DNA of 64,000 nucleotides from Luteibacter sp. SG786. GTDB lineage: Bacteria > Pseudomonadota > Gammaproteobacteria > Xanthomonadales > Rhodanobacteraceae. The notes beneath the pieces are model-generated. The model saw only the letters and a program-made list of their open reading frames with translations, ran no database searches and was not told the origin of the DNA. Positions 1-8,721 of this stretch are shown piece after piece (positions within the stretch are counted from its first letter, which is position 1; every line of letters starts with the position of its first letter). Location: the NCBI RefSeq assembly GCF_011759605.1, contig NZ_JAAOYX010000001.1, forward strand, positions 62,001-126,000, in the 5' to 3' direction. The position numbers and the translations under genes were made by a program.

Positions 1-171
1 AAATCGCAGGGCTAACGAGGAGTCAACGCAACTTGCGGTGGAAGTTTGTAGTGGTGAGGAAGACGCCACAATGGAAGAACTGCCCAACGTTGCGTCGTCT
101 ACAGCCGGCAATCGCACCGCATGTGTTCCGGCCGTTCGGGCGAGGAGGTCCGAGGTAGGTTCGACTCTTGA
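1..171. other. Left-edge intergenic sequence
   Basis: No convincing gene is seen here. The only candidate is a 37-codon frame at 71-184 with a GAGGA about ten bases upstream. Its product is arginine-rich at the end, resembles nothing I recognise, and runs into the A+T-rich control region of the next gene, so I do not call it. Confidence 0.4.
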
Positions 172-269
172 AATAGATAATTGAATCTATTCAATTTTCC
201 TGTCAGTGAAACTGTAAGAGATTAATAATCAATAAGTTGACGTGAGTAATCTATTCAAGTATCTATTCA
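172..269 (+). promoter_or_regulatory. Candidate autoregulatory operator/promoter of yjjJ
   Basis: This stretch is strikingly A+T rich within a G+C-rich window. The 9-mer ATCTATTCA occurs three times in direct orientation, at 185-193, 249-257 and 261-269. The first copy also forms an inverted repeat with AATAGAT at 172-178 across a 6-base spacer. A possible -35 TTGACG lies at 237-242 and a weak -10 TATCTA at 260-265 with a 17-base spacer, so the last two 9-mers would cover the core promoter. Transcription would then begin right at the ATG at 273, and no Shine-Dalgarno sequence precedes that ATG. Binding by the HTH domain of the downstream protein is inference. Confidence 0.5.
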
Positions 270-272
270 GGC

Positions 273-1643
273 ATGGCTGCCTCCGCTGAAAAGCTCGTCG
301 ATATCCTCCGCCAGCGGGGCCCTTCGAGCGCCCGCGATCTGGGTGCCGCCCTGGGCGTCAGCCAGCCGGGGATCTCGCGAATACTGGCGGAGGCAGGCGA
401 CCGCGTCGCTCGCATCGGACGAGCGCGCCGCACCCGCTATGCCGCGGTACGCGATGTGCGTGGCTTGGGCACGGAATGGCCGCTCTTTCGAATCGACGCT
501 CAGGGGCGTCCGCAGGATTTCGGGCGGCTCACCGCGTTGTACGACCGCGGGAGCCTGGTGACGACCACTCGCCAAACCGATTGGCTCCGCGATGAGTTTG
601 TCGACGGCCTTTTTCCCGGCGTGCCCTGGTTCCTCGACGATCAGCGGCCCCAAGGCTTCCTGGGGCGCCAGTTCGCGCTTCGCTGGTCGCGCGATCTCGG
701 TCTGCCTGACGACATCCTTCGTTGGAATGACGATGCGGTTCTCGCCGCGCTTCTCCTGTACGGAGAAGATGGCCCAGGTAATTTTGTACTCGGCGAGCGC
801 GCACTTGAGCGCGCTTTGCAAGAAGCGCCGGAGGTCGTTCCCCGGCGTAACCGCGACCACCGCTATGACGAACTCGCCAGGGCCGCGCTTGCCGGCGAAC
901 CAGTCGGATCGTCCGCTGCCGGCGAGCAGCCGAAATTCACCGCCATTGTCGAAGACGACGATGGCGCGCCACGTCACGTCATCGTCAAGTTCAGTGAACC
1001 GGTGGAAGGGAATCCCTCGGGGCGCCGGTGGGCCGATCTGCTCATCTGTGAACATCTCGCCGGTCGGGTTCTGGCCGAACAGGGTGTCGACAGCGCGGCA
1101 ACCGAACTTGTCTGGTCGCAGGGCAGGGTATGTCTGGAGGTCATGCGGTTCGATCGCGTCGGCGCGCACGGCCGTCTTGGCTGCGTCACCCTTGCAGCAT
1201 GGAGCGATGCGCACGATGGCGAGCGTGACGATTGGCCCTCTGCCACATCGCGCATGGCGCGTGCCGGCTGGTTGGATGACGGCGTACAGGAGCAGGTACG
1301 ACGTCGATGGTGGTTCGGCCGCATGATCGGTAATACCGACATGCACTTCGGGAATCTCTGCTTTTTCCTCGGTGCCACGCTGCCGTTACGTCTTGCGCCG
1401 AACTACGACATGTTGCCGATGCTTTATCGGCCGTCCGCCAACGGAGCCGTGGTGCCGCGCGAATATCGGCCACCTCCGCCGGTGCCTTCCGATATGCACC
1501 ACTGGCAGAAAGCGGCGGAATGGGCTGAGCTGTTCTGGCGTCGCGTTGCCCGGCATGCCGACATCAGTGCGGAATTTCGCGACATCGCGAGGGCAAACGC
1601 AGAGACCGTGTCGCGGTACCATCAGCGGTTCGAGCCTAAGTAG
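273..1643 (+). CDS. yjjJ: HipA-family kinase-like protein YjjJ with N-terminal HTH
   Basis: This 456-residue protein resembles the YjjJ branch of HipA-type serine/threonine kinases, in which the DNA-binding module is fused to the kinase rather than supplied by a separate HipB antitoxin. Residues 1-50 form a winged-helix-like region. The middle matches HipA N-terminal sequence, and the C-terminal half has the HipA kinase pattern, including IVKFSEP in the ATP-binding region, NTDMHFGNL as the catalytic loop and APNYDMLP as the metal-binding segment. The target is unknown; classical HipA phosphorylates a tRNA synthetase. No hipB-like gene is adjacent. There is no Shine-Dalgarno sequence at the ATG, so translation may be leaderless. 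The ATG was chosen because the HTH starts at once after it. Confidence 0.85.
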   Translation: MAASAEKLVDILRQRGPSSARDLGAALGVSQPGISRILAEAGDRVARIGRARRTRYAAVRDVRGLGTEWPLFRIDAQGRPQDFGRLTALYDRGSLVTTTRQTDWLRDEFVDGLFPGVPWFLDDQRPQGFLGRQFALRWSRDLGLPDDILRWNDDAVLAALLLYGEDGPGNFVLGERALERALQEAPEVVPRRNRDHRYDELARAALAGEPVGSSAAGEQPKFTAIVEDDDGAPRHVIVKFSEPVEGNPSGRRWADLLICEHLAGRVLAEQGVDSAATELVWSQGRVCLEVMRFDRVGAHGRLGCVTLAAWSDAHDGERDDWPSATSRMARAGWLDDGVQEQVRRRWWFGRMIGNTDMHFGNLCFFLGATLPLRLAPNYDMLPMLYRPSANGAVVPREYRPPPPVPSDMHHWQKAAEWAELFWRRVARHADISAEFRDIARANAETVSRYHQRFEPK

Positions 1644-1672
1644 GGCCCCTGGCTTGCCGCCCGCCCGGCGGA

Positions 1673-1741
1673 GCTAAGATGCACGCCGTAGCGCCGGTTC
1701 GCGAGAGGCGCTTTTGCCAGGGGGTTCTGATGAATCGCGTT
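1673..1741 (+). repeat. Duplicated autotransporter leader, upstream remnant copy
   Basis: This segment aligns almost end to end with 2263-2335, the promoter, ribosome-binding site and first codons of the downstream autotransporter. Shared blocks are GCTAAGATGC, GTNGCGCCGG, CCAGGGG and CTGATGAATCGCGTT. After the fourth codon the reading frame departs and stops at 1778-1780 after 16 codons, overlapping the ATG of the next small gene (ATGA). The simplest reading is that an autotransporter gene once began here and lost its body, leaving a working promoter and start region now used by the two small genes behind it. Confidence 0.65.
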
Positions 1742-1776
1742 CGCGTCGTCGGCAGACTTCGTCGCCGGAAATCAGC

Positions 1777-1911
1777 ATGATCGTGAAGCTCACCCAATTG
1801 CAGCTCAAAGTGCTGAGCGAGAGCCCGGAAACGGCTCATTTGCCACTACGATATGAGTCGAACGCGATCGGCATGGCCATGGAAGACTTGATCGACAAGT
1901 TGTTCCAATGA
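1777..1911 (+). CDS. Small hypothetical protein, 44 residues
   Basis: I do not recognise this protein. It starts at an ATG that overlaps the stop of the 16-codon leader frame (ATGA) and ends by overlapping the ATG of the next gene in the same way, which suggests coupled translation on one transcript. It is mildly acidic with a helical look (VKLTQLQLKVLSE, then MEDLIDKLFQ) and has no signal peptide or membrane segment. An upstream TTG at 1714 in the same frame would add 21 residues but lacks a good ribosome-binding site. Confidence 0.45.
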   Translation: MIVKLTQLQLKVLSESPETAHLPLRYESNAIGMAMEDLIDKLFQ

Positions 1912-2180
1912 TGAAGAAGACATCCGGGCCGTGGCTCGACAAGGTGATCTACGCTTTTCTTCTTTCACCCATGATCGTGCTGGGTGTGATCGTTGCCTCG
2001 ATGCTGTCCGGGAATTCCTCACTCGGTTACGTCGCTGTGCTGTGCGTCTGGTGGCCCGCCAATGCGTACCTGATTCACAAGGTCTGCTCGGTCAAAGGTG
2101 GTGTATTGCTCCTGCGCATGGTCACTTTTTTCTTTGCGCACGCCGCGGCATTGGCAGTTGTACTCCTTTGCTTCGGATGA
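1908..2180 (+). CDS. Small integral membrane protein, 90 residues
   Basis: The protein has a short basic N-terminus (MMKKTSG) and three hydrophobic segments at about residues 14-32, 38-53 and 67-89, so it should sit in the inner membrane. The sequence is not from a family I can name. Its ATG overlaps the TGA of the preceding 44-residue gene, and the pair probably form one transcript from the TAAGAT-type promoter near 1675. The tiny soluble plus tiny membrane partner layout recalls toxin-antitoxin or immunity pairs, but nothing in the sequences shows such a role. Confidence 0.6.
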   Translation: MMKKTSGPWLDKVIYAFLLSPMIVLGVIVASMLSGNSSLGYVAVLCVWWPANAYLIHKVCSVKGGVLLLRMVTFFFAHAAALAVVLLCFG

Positions 2181-2240
2181 GGCGGCAGCGTAGATAGGGA
2201 CATCGGGATGAGCGGGCCTGCGATGGGCACCGGGTTACCC

Positions 2241-2270
2241 CTGACTTCCCGCTCCCGACAACGCTAAGAT
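2241..2270 (+). promoter_or_regulatory. Probable sigma-70 promoter of the first autotransporter
   Basis: A TAAGAT hexamer at 2265-2270 is preceded, 18 bases away, by CTGACT at 2241-2246. The TAAGAT box and the bases after it are conserved in the remnant leader copy at 1675-1680, which supports their being functional. The Shine-Dalgarno AGGGGA at 2313-2318 stands five bases before the ATG at 2324. Confidence 0.45.
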
Positions 2271-2323
2271 GCGCGCTGTTGCGCCGGCCCCGGCAGGGGG
2301 GCGCCTACGCCCAGGGGAATCTG

Positions 2324-5300
2324 ATGAATCGCGTTTACCATCTCGTGTGGAACGGAGCGCTGCGCGTTGTGCAGGTGGCTTCGGAGCTGGCGTCGTCGCA
2401 GGCAGGGGGCCATGCCCGGGTTGAGGCATCTCCGCCCCGTCGTCGATCGTTGTGGAGCGCGATGGCCGCCATCGGCCTTTGCATCGCTGTGTCGCCGGCC
2501 TTTGCTCAGACCTGCACCCTGGCGAACGTCACCCTTTGCAGCGCGCAAGGGGGTGTCGGTTTCGGCGATCGCCCGGGTGTAGGCGGTGCGGGTAACGGGC
2601 AGGGCGGTGGCAGCAACATGCTCAACGGCACGGTCCTGACAGCGCAGCCGGGCGCGCAGCCGGTCAACGGCGCGGGCGGCCAGGGTGCGTCGGGAAGCCG
2701 CGACGGAAGCCCCGGCGGCATCGGCGGTACGGGCGGCGATGTCGGCACGCAGGTGGGCAACGCGGTGACCGGTGGCCAGGGCGGCGACGGTAGCGAGGAT
2801 ACCGCCACAGCCGGTGGCGGTGGTGGCGGTGGCACGGGAATCGTCATCACCCAGTCCAATCTCGGCTTCCCAGCGAATATGACGTTTACCGGCGGCAAGG
2901 GTGGCGCCGGTGGCGCCGCCTCGGTTAACAGCGGCGCCGGCGGTGGCGGTGGTGGCGGTGGCGGTGCCGGCATCGCGATCACGGGGCAGGATGCGGAGTT
3001 GACGCTGCAGGCCGCGACGCTCCCGAACAATCCAGGTAACGCGGTCACCGGAGGTGCCGGCGGCGCCGGCGGCTCTGGCGATCTGAACTTTCAGGCCTTC
3101 GGCGGCGGTGGCGGCGGTGGTGGCGATGGTGTGGTCGTCACTGCCAACAATGTCCAGGTGACCAATCTGGGCACCACGATCACCGGTGGTGTGGGTGGCG
3201 CGGGTGGCGCCGCGCTCGTGCCGGGCGGCGCCGGCGATTCGGGTGCGGGCATACGCGGCCTCGGTCTGGGTCTCTCCGTGATCAATGCCGGAACGATCGT
3301 TGGCGGCGCGGCAACGGGCAATGGTGCCGCCGGCATCGGTATCGTCACGCAGGGTTTCTCCACCATCCAGAACGGAGGGAAAATCCAGGGCGGCGTGGGT
3401 GCCGGCGGAGCACGCGCTTCGGCCATCCTCTTCAATGGGGTGAATAACACGCTGTCGATGCTTCCGGCTTCCACCATCAACGGGGCCGTGGAACTCGCGG
3501 ACGCCGCGACGGCGCAGGTGATCTCCTCGAACAGCGCGTCGCTCGAACGGGTGAAGCTGGACGGTGCGTCGGCGGCCGTCGAATTCTGGCCGGCTTCGTC
3601 CACCGCGGGCACCCTTTCCGTCGATGCCATCGACGGCACCGGTGCCGTTACGAGTCGCTTCGGCGCCGGAACCCTCGCCCTGAAGGGTGTACAGCTCGAC
3701 GGATCGCTCGACCTCGACCACCCTGGCAGCACCACGTTGTCTGGCACCATCCACACGACCGGCTTGCAGCACTACGGCATGCCCGTGTCGCTCGCCAATG
3801 ACACCACCATCGTCAGCGACACCGGCGCGGTGACGTTCGCCGGCGCGGTCACCGGGCCGAACATGCTCACGGTGCAAGCCGGGGGCGATATCGACCTTGG
3901 CAATGCCGGCAACGTCTTTGGCGGCATGCTCTCGTTGACGGGTAACACCATCGACGTGAGTTCCGCCGGAAGTCTGCCCATCGGGGCGATGCACGCAGGC
4001 AGCGATGCCACGGTGAGCAGCGACGACTCGGTCGTGCTTGCCGGTGACGTCAGCACGCCGTTGACGCTGACGCTGAGTGCGCAGTCGTCGGTCCAGCAGG
4101 TGGCCGGCAGCGTCACGGCAGGCACGCTTTCGGGCGCGGTAAGCGGAGACCTGGTGCTGAACAGTGCGGGCAATGCGATCGCCACGCTTGGCTCGATCAC
4201 CGCGACCACGATCTCGATCGCCGACATCCTGCCGCTGACCGTGGCCGGCACGGTGTATGCCTCGCAAAAGATATCTTTCACCGGCAGCCAGGGCGTGACC
4301 GTCACCGGCACGCTTCGTTCCGACGGCGCGCTGACCGGCAACAACGGCGTGCAGATCGATACGGGCAGCACGCTCACCGTAGGCAACGGCGGCACCACCG
4401 GCACGCTGGATGCCGATACCACCGTCAACGGCACCCTCGCTTTCAATCGCAGCAACGATGCCACCTTCGGCGGTGCCATCAAGGGAACGGGGGCATTCAC
4501 GAAGTACGGTGCCGGCAAGCTGGTCTACGACGGCGACGGTTCCCTCTTCCAGGGTTCCACCTCGGTGCTGGGCGGCAGCCTCGTGGTCGGCGGAACGGCG
4601 GGCTCCACGGCTCGCCTGGGCGGCGGCGTGGCCGTCGCCAGCGGTGCATCGCTTGGCGGCCACGGCAGCATCGGTGGCAGCGTGACCATGGCCACCGGCA
4701 GCACGCTGTCCCCCGGCAATTCCGTGGGCACGCTCACGGTGGACGGCGACTTCGCCATGGCGCAGGGCACGGTGTTCGACGCCGAGTTCGGTGCTAGCGG
4801 CGCAGGCGACAAGGTGATCGTGGGCGGCAATCTCGCCTTGAACGGCGTCACGCTGAATGTCGCCGATGCGGGTGGCATGGGCCCTGGCGTGTACAACCTC
4901 TTTTCCTATGGCGGCACGCTCACCGAGACGAACGGCGGCATCCTCCTCGGAAGCAAACCCGCCGGGCACCTCGTCACCTTGCAGACGCTGACCGGCCAGA
5001 AGCAGATCAACCTGATCGACTACTCCAACGCCACGCTGAGTTACTGGAACGCGAACCATCTCGCCAGCCCCACGCAGATGGGTGGCGGCGACGGTACCTG
5101 GTCGAACACCTCGCCCACATGGACGGATGCGCAGGGCAGCCTCACGGAGCCCATGGCCCCGCAGCCAGGCTTCGCCATTTTCGGCGGTGCAAAAGGCACG
5201 GTCACTGTCGACGGAACCGCAGGTGCGGTAGCGGTCACCGGAATGCAGTTCCTGAGTGACGGCTATCGCGTCACCGGCGATGCCCTCAACCTTGTTGCGT

Positions 5301-7756
5301 CCGGTGGGCCGGTCATCGTGCGCGTGGGTGACGGCACCGCCGCTAGCCAGGCTTACGTCGCCACCATCGATTCGGTGCTAGCGGGCACGCAGGGCTTCAC
5401 AAAAGCGGATGCGGGCACGCTGGTGCTCAACGGTGCCAACACCTTCTCCGGTGGCCTCGCCATCGACGGTGGCATGGTGTCCGTCAGCGACGATGCCAAT
5501 CTCGGCGATGCCGCAAACGCCTTGACGATGGGTGGCGGCGGGCTGCGCATCACCGGCATGTCCTATACGTCGACCGGCCGCGCCCTGTCGCTGCTCTCGG
5601 CTGGCGGCATTGATGTCGACGCCGCCGCCAATGTCTTTACGTGGAACGGCGCCATCACCGGGTCCGGCTCGTTGCAGAAGTCGGGCGCGGGCACGCTTGT
5701 GCTGAATCACGCGAACAACTACAGCGGCACCACCTGGCTGAGCGATGGCACCCTGCGCCTTGGCGACAACGGCGCCATCGGGACCGGCGATCTGGTGATG
5801 AGCGGCGGCACGCTGGCGTTCGGAGCGAACGACATGTCGCTCGCGAACACCGTGAGGCTCGCGGGCGAAGCCGGCATCGACGTGGCGGCGGGGCAGACGG
5901 CCACCTTGTCGGGCGGTATCGTCGACAGCGCGCCACAGGGATTCAGCGTGGCGTCGATTTCAGGCGCACTCACAAAGACCGGCCAAGGCACGCTTGTCCT
6001 GACCGGTACCGCCGCGAATACGGGCCTGACCACCATCGCCGACGGCACGCTGCACGTGGGCGACGGTGGCACGCGCGGAACCTTGCCGCTGAACATCGCG
6101 AACCACGGTGCGCTGGTGCTCGACCGCTCGGACGATGTCGCCTATGCGGGCACGATGTCCGGCGACGGCACGTTCCGCAAGCTTGGCAGCAATGGGCTGC
6201 AGCTGACCGGCAACAGCAGTGCGTTCACAGGCACGACCACGATCGACGGGGGCACGCTGCGGCTCGATGGTTCGCTCGGCGGCAGCCTCGCCATGGCCGG
6301 TGGCACGACCCTCGCCGGCAGCGGCACGGCGGGCAGCGCCGCGCTGGCGTCGGGTAGCGAGCTCTCGCCCGGCGGCGCGGGCGCGATCGGCACGCTCACG
6401 TTCAACGGCAATCTCGATCTGGCGGCTGGCTCGCGTTATGCCGTGGATGTGTCGGATGCGGGGCAGGGCGACGCCGTGGCTGTAGCAGGGATGGCGACCC
6501 TGCACGGCGGCCCCGTCGTCAGCCTCGGCACCGGCGGTCACTGGAACGTCGCCACCACGTACACCATCCTTTCCGCGGCGGGGGGTGTCGACGGTACCTT
6601 CGGTGACGTGTCGTCGAACCTGGCGTTCCTCGTGCCGACGCTTTCATACACGGCGAACGCTGTGAAACTCACACTTCGTCGCAACGACGTGTCCTTCCTC
6701 GACGTGGCGGGCACGCGCAACCAGCGCGCCACCGCGGGTGCGTTGCAAGCGCTCGATCAGGGCTCGCCGCTTTACAGTGCGGTGCTGCGCCTCGACGCCG
6801 CAGCGGCGCGTACGGCGTTCGACACACTCTCCGGCGAGATCCACGCCAACCTGCGCGGGGCGATCACGGACGACGATCGTTACCAGCGCGATGCGATCAA
6901 CCAGCATCTGCTCACGCAATACGCCGACGGCACCGGCGACGCGACGGCCGCCTGGGCGTCCGCATGGGGCCATTGGGGTAGCCACGACGGCGACGGCAAT
7001 GCCGCGCGCCTGCGGGCGAATGGCGGTGGCATGCTGGTCGGTGCGGATACCGGCGTGGGCTCCGATACGCGCATCGGCTTCGCGCTCGGCACGGGGCATG
7101 TGTCGGCCTCCGCTCGCGGCGATTCCGCCACCGGCGACACGCGTACGGCGGGCCTCTACGGCAGCGGCCATTACGGCAACCTCATGCTTCAGGCCGGCGC
7201 GCTGTACAGCCATCGCGACATCGACACGCATCGCACGGCCGAAGCCGACGATCTGAACGAACGGCTGAATGGCGACACGCGCGCGCGCTCGGCGCAGGTG
7301 TTCGTGGAGGGCGCCTATGCATTCCGCTTCGACCACGCGTCGCTGGCGCCGTACCTCAACGTGGCCCGGCAGGAGCTGCGCACGGACGCCTTGCACGAGC
7401 ATGGCGGCGATGCCGCGCTCGACGTGCGAGGGGACAAGAGCGCGCAGACCTTCGCCACGCTGGGCCTGCGCGGTAGCCATGAACTCTCGGCCGATGGCGG
7501 CATCGGCGTGTTCGCGAGCGTGGGTTGGCAGCACGCCTGGGGCGACACAGATACGTTGAGCCGGCAGCGCTTCGCGACAGGCGGCGATGCGTTCCAAGTG
7601 GGAGGTACGCCCATTGCCGACAACGCTGGCGTGGCGACGCTGGGCCTGCGCTTCAAGCCGGCGCCGGCGGTCACCATCGATGCGTCGTATGTCGGCCAGT
7701 TCGCAAGCGATGCCAAAGACCAGTCGGCGCGGTTGAGCCTGAACTGGGTTTTCTGA
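2324..7756 (+). CDS. Giant ESPR autotransporter with glycine-rich and PATR passenger
   Basis: This 1810-residue type Va autotransporter should expose its passenger at the cell surface. Residues 1-24 (MNRVYHLVWNGALRVVQVAS, then ELA) are an extended signal peptide region (ESPR), followed by a hydrophobic core and likely cleavage after SPAFA at residue 61. Residues about 80-370 are extremely glycine rich, with runs such as GGGGGGGGGAG. The rest of the passenger carries autotransporter-associated beta-strand repeats of the GxGxLxKxGxGxLxLxGxNxYxGxT type, for a long beta-helix. The last 270 or so residues form the 12-stranded translocator barrel and end in WVF, the usual BAM signal. No protease or lipase motif is visible, so adhesion or biofilm function is inferred. 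The frame opens earlier at a TTG, but the ATG at 2324 has the Shine-Dalgarno and the ESPR. Confidence 0.9.
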   Translation: MNRVYHLVWNGALRVVQVASELASSQAGGHARVEASPPRRRSLWSAMAAIGLCIAVSPAFAQTCTLANVTLCSAQGGVGFGDRPGVGGAGNGQGGGSNMLNGTVLTAQPGAQPVNGAGGQGASGSRDGSPGGIGGTGGDVGTQVGNAVTGGQGGDGSEDTATAGGGGGGGTGIVITQSNLGFPANMTFTGGKGGAGGAASVNSGAGGGGGGGGGAGIAITGQDAELTLQAATLPNNPGNAVTGGAGGAGGSGDLNFQAFGGGGGGGGDGVVVTANNVQVTNLGTTITGGVGGAGGAALVPGGAGDSGAGIRGLGLGLSVINAGTIVGGAATGNGAAGIGIVTQGFSTIQNGGKIQGGVGAGGARASAILFNGVNNTLSMLPASTINGAVELADAATAQVISSNSASLERVKLDGASAAVEFWPASSTAGTLSVDAIDGTGAVTSRFGAGTLALKGVQLDGSLDLDHPGSTTLSGTIHTTGLQHYGMPVSLANDTTIVSDTGAVTFAGAVTGPNMLTVQAGGDIDLGNAGNVFGGMLSLTGNTIDVSSAGSLPIGAMHAGSDATVSSDDSVVLAGDVSTPLTLTLSAQSSVQQVAGSVTAGTLSGAVSGDLVLNSAGNAIATLGSITATTISIADILPLTVAGTVYASQKISFTGSQGVTVTGTLRSDGALTGNNGVQIDTGSTLTVGNGGTTGTLDADTTVNGTLAFNRSNDATFGGAIKGTGAFTKYGAGKLVYDGDGSLFQGSTSVLGGSLVVGGTAGSTARLGGGVAVASGASLGGHGSIGGSVTMATGSTLSPGNSVGTLTVDGDFAMAQGTVFDAEFGASGAGDKVIVGGNLALNGVTLNVADAGGMGPGVYNLFSYGGTLTETNGGILLGSKPAGHLVTLQTLTGQKQINLIDYSNATLSYWNANHLASPTQMGGGDGTWSNTSPTWTDAQGSLTEPMAPQPGFAIFGGAKGTVTVDGTAGAVAVTGMQFLSDGYRVTGDALNLVASGGPVIVRVGDGTAASQAYVATIDSVLAGTQGFTKADAGTLVLNGANTFSGGLAIDGGMVSVSDDANLGDAANALTMGGGGLRITGMSYTSTGRALSLLSAGGIDVDAAANVFTWNGAITGSGSLQKSGAGTLVLNHANNYSGTTWLSDGTLRLGDNGAIGTGDLVMSGGTLAFGANDMSLANTVRLAGEAGIDVAAGQTATLSGGIVDSAPQGFSVASISGALTKTGQGTLVLTGTAANTGLTTIADGTLHVGDGGTRGTLPLNIANHGALVLDRSDDVAYAGTMSGDGTFRKLGSNGLQLTGNSSAFTGTTTIDGGTLRLDGSLGGSLAMAGGTTLAGSGTAGSAALASGSELSPGGAGAIGTLTFNGNLDLAAGSRYAVDVSDAGQGDAVAVAGMATLHGGPVVSLGTGGHWNVATTYTILSAAGGVDGTFGDVSSNLAFLVPTLSYTANAVKLTLRRNDVSFLDVAGTRNQRATAGALQALDQGSPLYSAVLRLDAAAARTAFDTLSGEIHANLRGAITDDDRYQRDAINQHLLTQYADGTGDATAAWASAWGHWGSHDGDGNAARLRANGGGMLVGADTGVGSDTRIGFALGTGHVSASARGDSATGDTRTAGLYGSGHYGNLMLQAGALYSHRDIDTHRTAEADDLNERLNGDTRARSAQVFVEGAYAFRFDHASLAPYLNVARQELRTDALHEHGGDAALDVRGDKSAQTFATLGLRGSHELSADGGIGVFASVGWQHAWGDTDTLSRQRFATGGDAFQVGGTPIADNAGVATLGLRFKPAPAVTIDASYVGQFASDAKDQSARLSLNWVF

Positions 7757-7799
7757 GGAGGAAAAGCACCGAGGCTCCACCCGGAGCAGCGGGGCTTTC

Positions 7800-7882
7800 T
7801 GTGGGAGCCGCTTCAGCGGCGATGGGTGCTTGCGGCATGCCGGCCCGCTGCCGCGGGATCGCCGGCACAGCCGGCTCCCACA
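7800..7882 (+). repeat. 83-bp palindromic repeat, copy 1
   Basis: The element begins TGTGGGAGCC and ends GGCTCCCACA. Between these ends lie internal hairpins GCCGCTTCAGCGGC and GCCGGCACAGCCGGC and a central CCCGCTGCCGCGGG. Copies of exactly the same length occur at 29218-29300, 32850-32932 and 54703-54785. It lies between the convergent autotransporter and Mrr-like genes, where it could act as a bidirectional terminator. Confidence 0.85.
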
Positions 7883-7905
7883 GAAAGACTCGCTCGCGGC
7901 GTCGC

Positions 7906-8721
7906 TCAAGGCAAAGAGGGCGTCGTCTTCTCGAGGATGCGCATCGACTCGGCGTTCTTCTTCTCCCACTCCGCGATATCGGTCTTGGTCATCGGGGCGT
8001 CATGCACGATGGCCGGGTGTCCGTTGAGGCTGCTCATCGGCTTGGCCGATGTCAGTATCGGTAACAGGGCTGGCGCGTGGGCCGGCTGTCTCGTTTGCGC
8101 GACGCGGATGAGGGCTCGTTGGCTGGCGAGTTGCGCACGCTGAATGTCGCGAACGTAGTAGCCGTAGAGCACGGCTACCGCGATGGCCATCGTGACGAAG
8201 GCCCCGGCTGCCGCAACGATGGGGCCGCGCGTTGTGCGGGTTCGTTGCGGTCTCCGCGTGTGCCTTGCCCATGACGGCATGGCATCGAAAGTCGCGTGCG
8301 GCATGGTGGGCTCCTCCACGGGGCCGAGCATCGCGCGGAGCATCTTGCCGTCGATCAATCGAATGTGCGGGAACTTCTCCGCGGCTTGGATCGCGGCCCG
8401 GGTGAACTCGCCCGAGGTGATCACGATGGCGCGCGTCGCTCCCGCCGTATGCATCACGCCGATGAGTTGGTGCACGTCGTTATGCGGCACCTTCCAGCAG
8501 TTCCAGTGCTTGCATTGGACCACCACCGTTTCCTGGTCGCCCAGCAGCTTCAGGTCGATACCGCCGTCGGTGCGGTTCGACCCGCCGCCCGTGCCCAGGT
8601 GCACCACCTCGTAGCCTAGGCTGCGGTAATGCTCCGCCACGAGGCGTTCGAAGGCGTCCCAGGACACGCGGCTGAGCGCGTCGTCGTAGCGATGATCCAC
8701 GGGCTTGAATCCGGTCCTCAT
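7906..8721 (-). CDS. Membrane-anchored Mrr-like endonuclease domain protein
   Basis: Residues about 15-135 match the Mrr-like restriction endonuclease fold: an N-terminal helix WDAFERLVAEHYRSLGYEV, the catalytic aspartate in GGIDL (D56) and the QCK motif (Q69, K71). One hydrophobic segment at about 167-189 follows, then about 80 hydrophilic residues. The predicted protein is therefore an inner-membrane-tethered nuclease with its catalytic domain in the cytoplasm. The family includes type IV restriction enzymes that cut modified DNA, and many homologues of unknown function. The ATG at 8721 overlaps the stop of a tiny upstream frame (ATGA). The open frame continues far upstream on this strand but crosses two other genes, so that extension is not real. 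Confidence 0.75.
   Translation of the reverse strand: MRTGFKPVDHRYDDALSRVSWDAFERLVAEHYRSLGYEVVHLGTGGGSNRTDGGIDLKLLGDQETVVVQCKHWNCWKVPHNDVHQLIGVMHTAGATRAIVITSGEFTRAAIQAAEKFPHIRLIDGKMLRAMLGPVEEPTMPHATFDAMPSWARHTRRPQRTRTTRGPIVAAAGAFVTMAIAVAVLYGYYVRDIQRAQLASQRALIRVAQTRQPAHAPALLPILTSAKPMSSLNGHPAIVHDAPMTKTDIAEWEKKNAESMRILEKTTPSLP

Noticed and set aside
2570-3430. Glycine-rich stretch resembling mycobacterial PE_PGRS proteins
   Set aside because: It is internal to an autotransporter with ESPR and beta-barrel. The resemblance is compositional only.
2264-5059. Long 931-codon open frame on the minus strand
   Set aside because: It is antisense to the glycine-rich and repeat passenger of the autotransporter. 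Its composition (Ala/Arg/Gly/Asp rich, no domains) is what reversed GC-rich repeats give.
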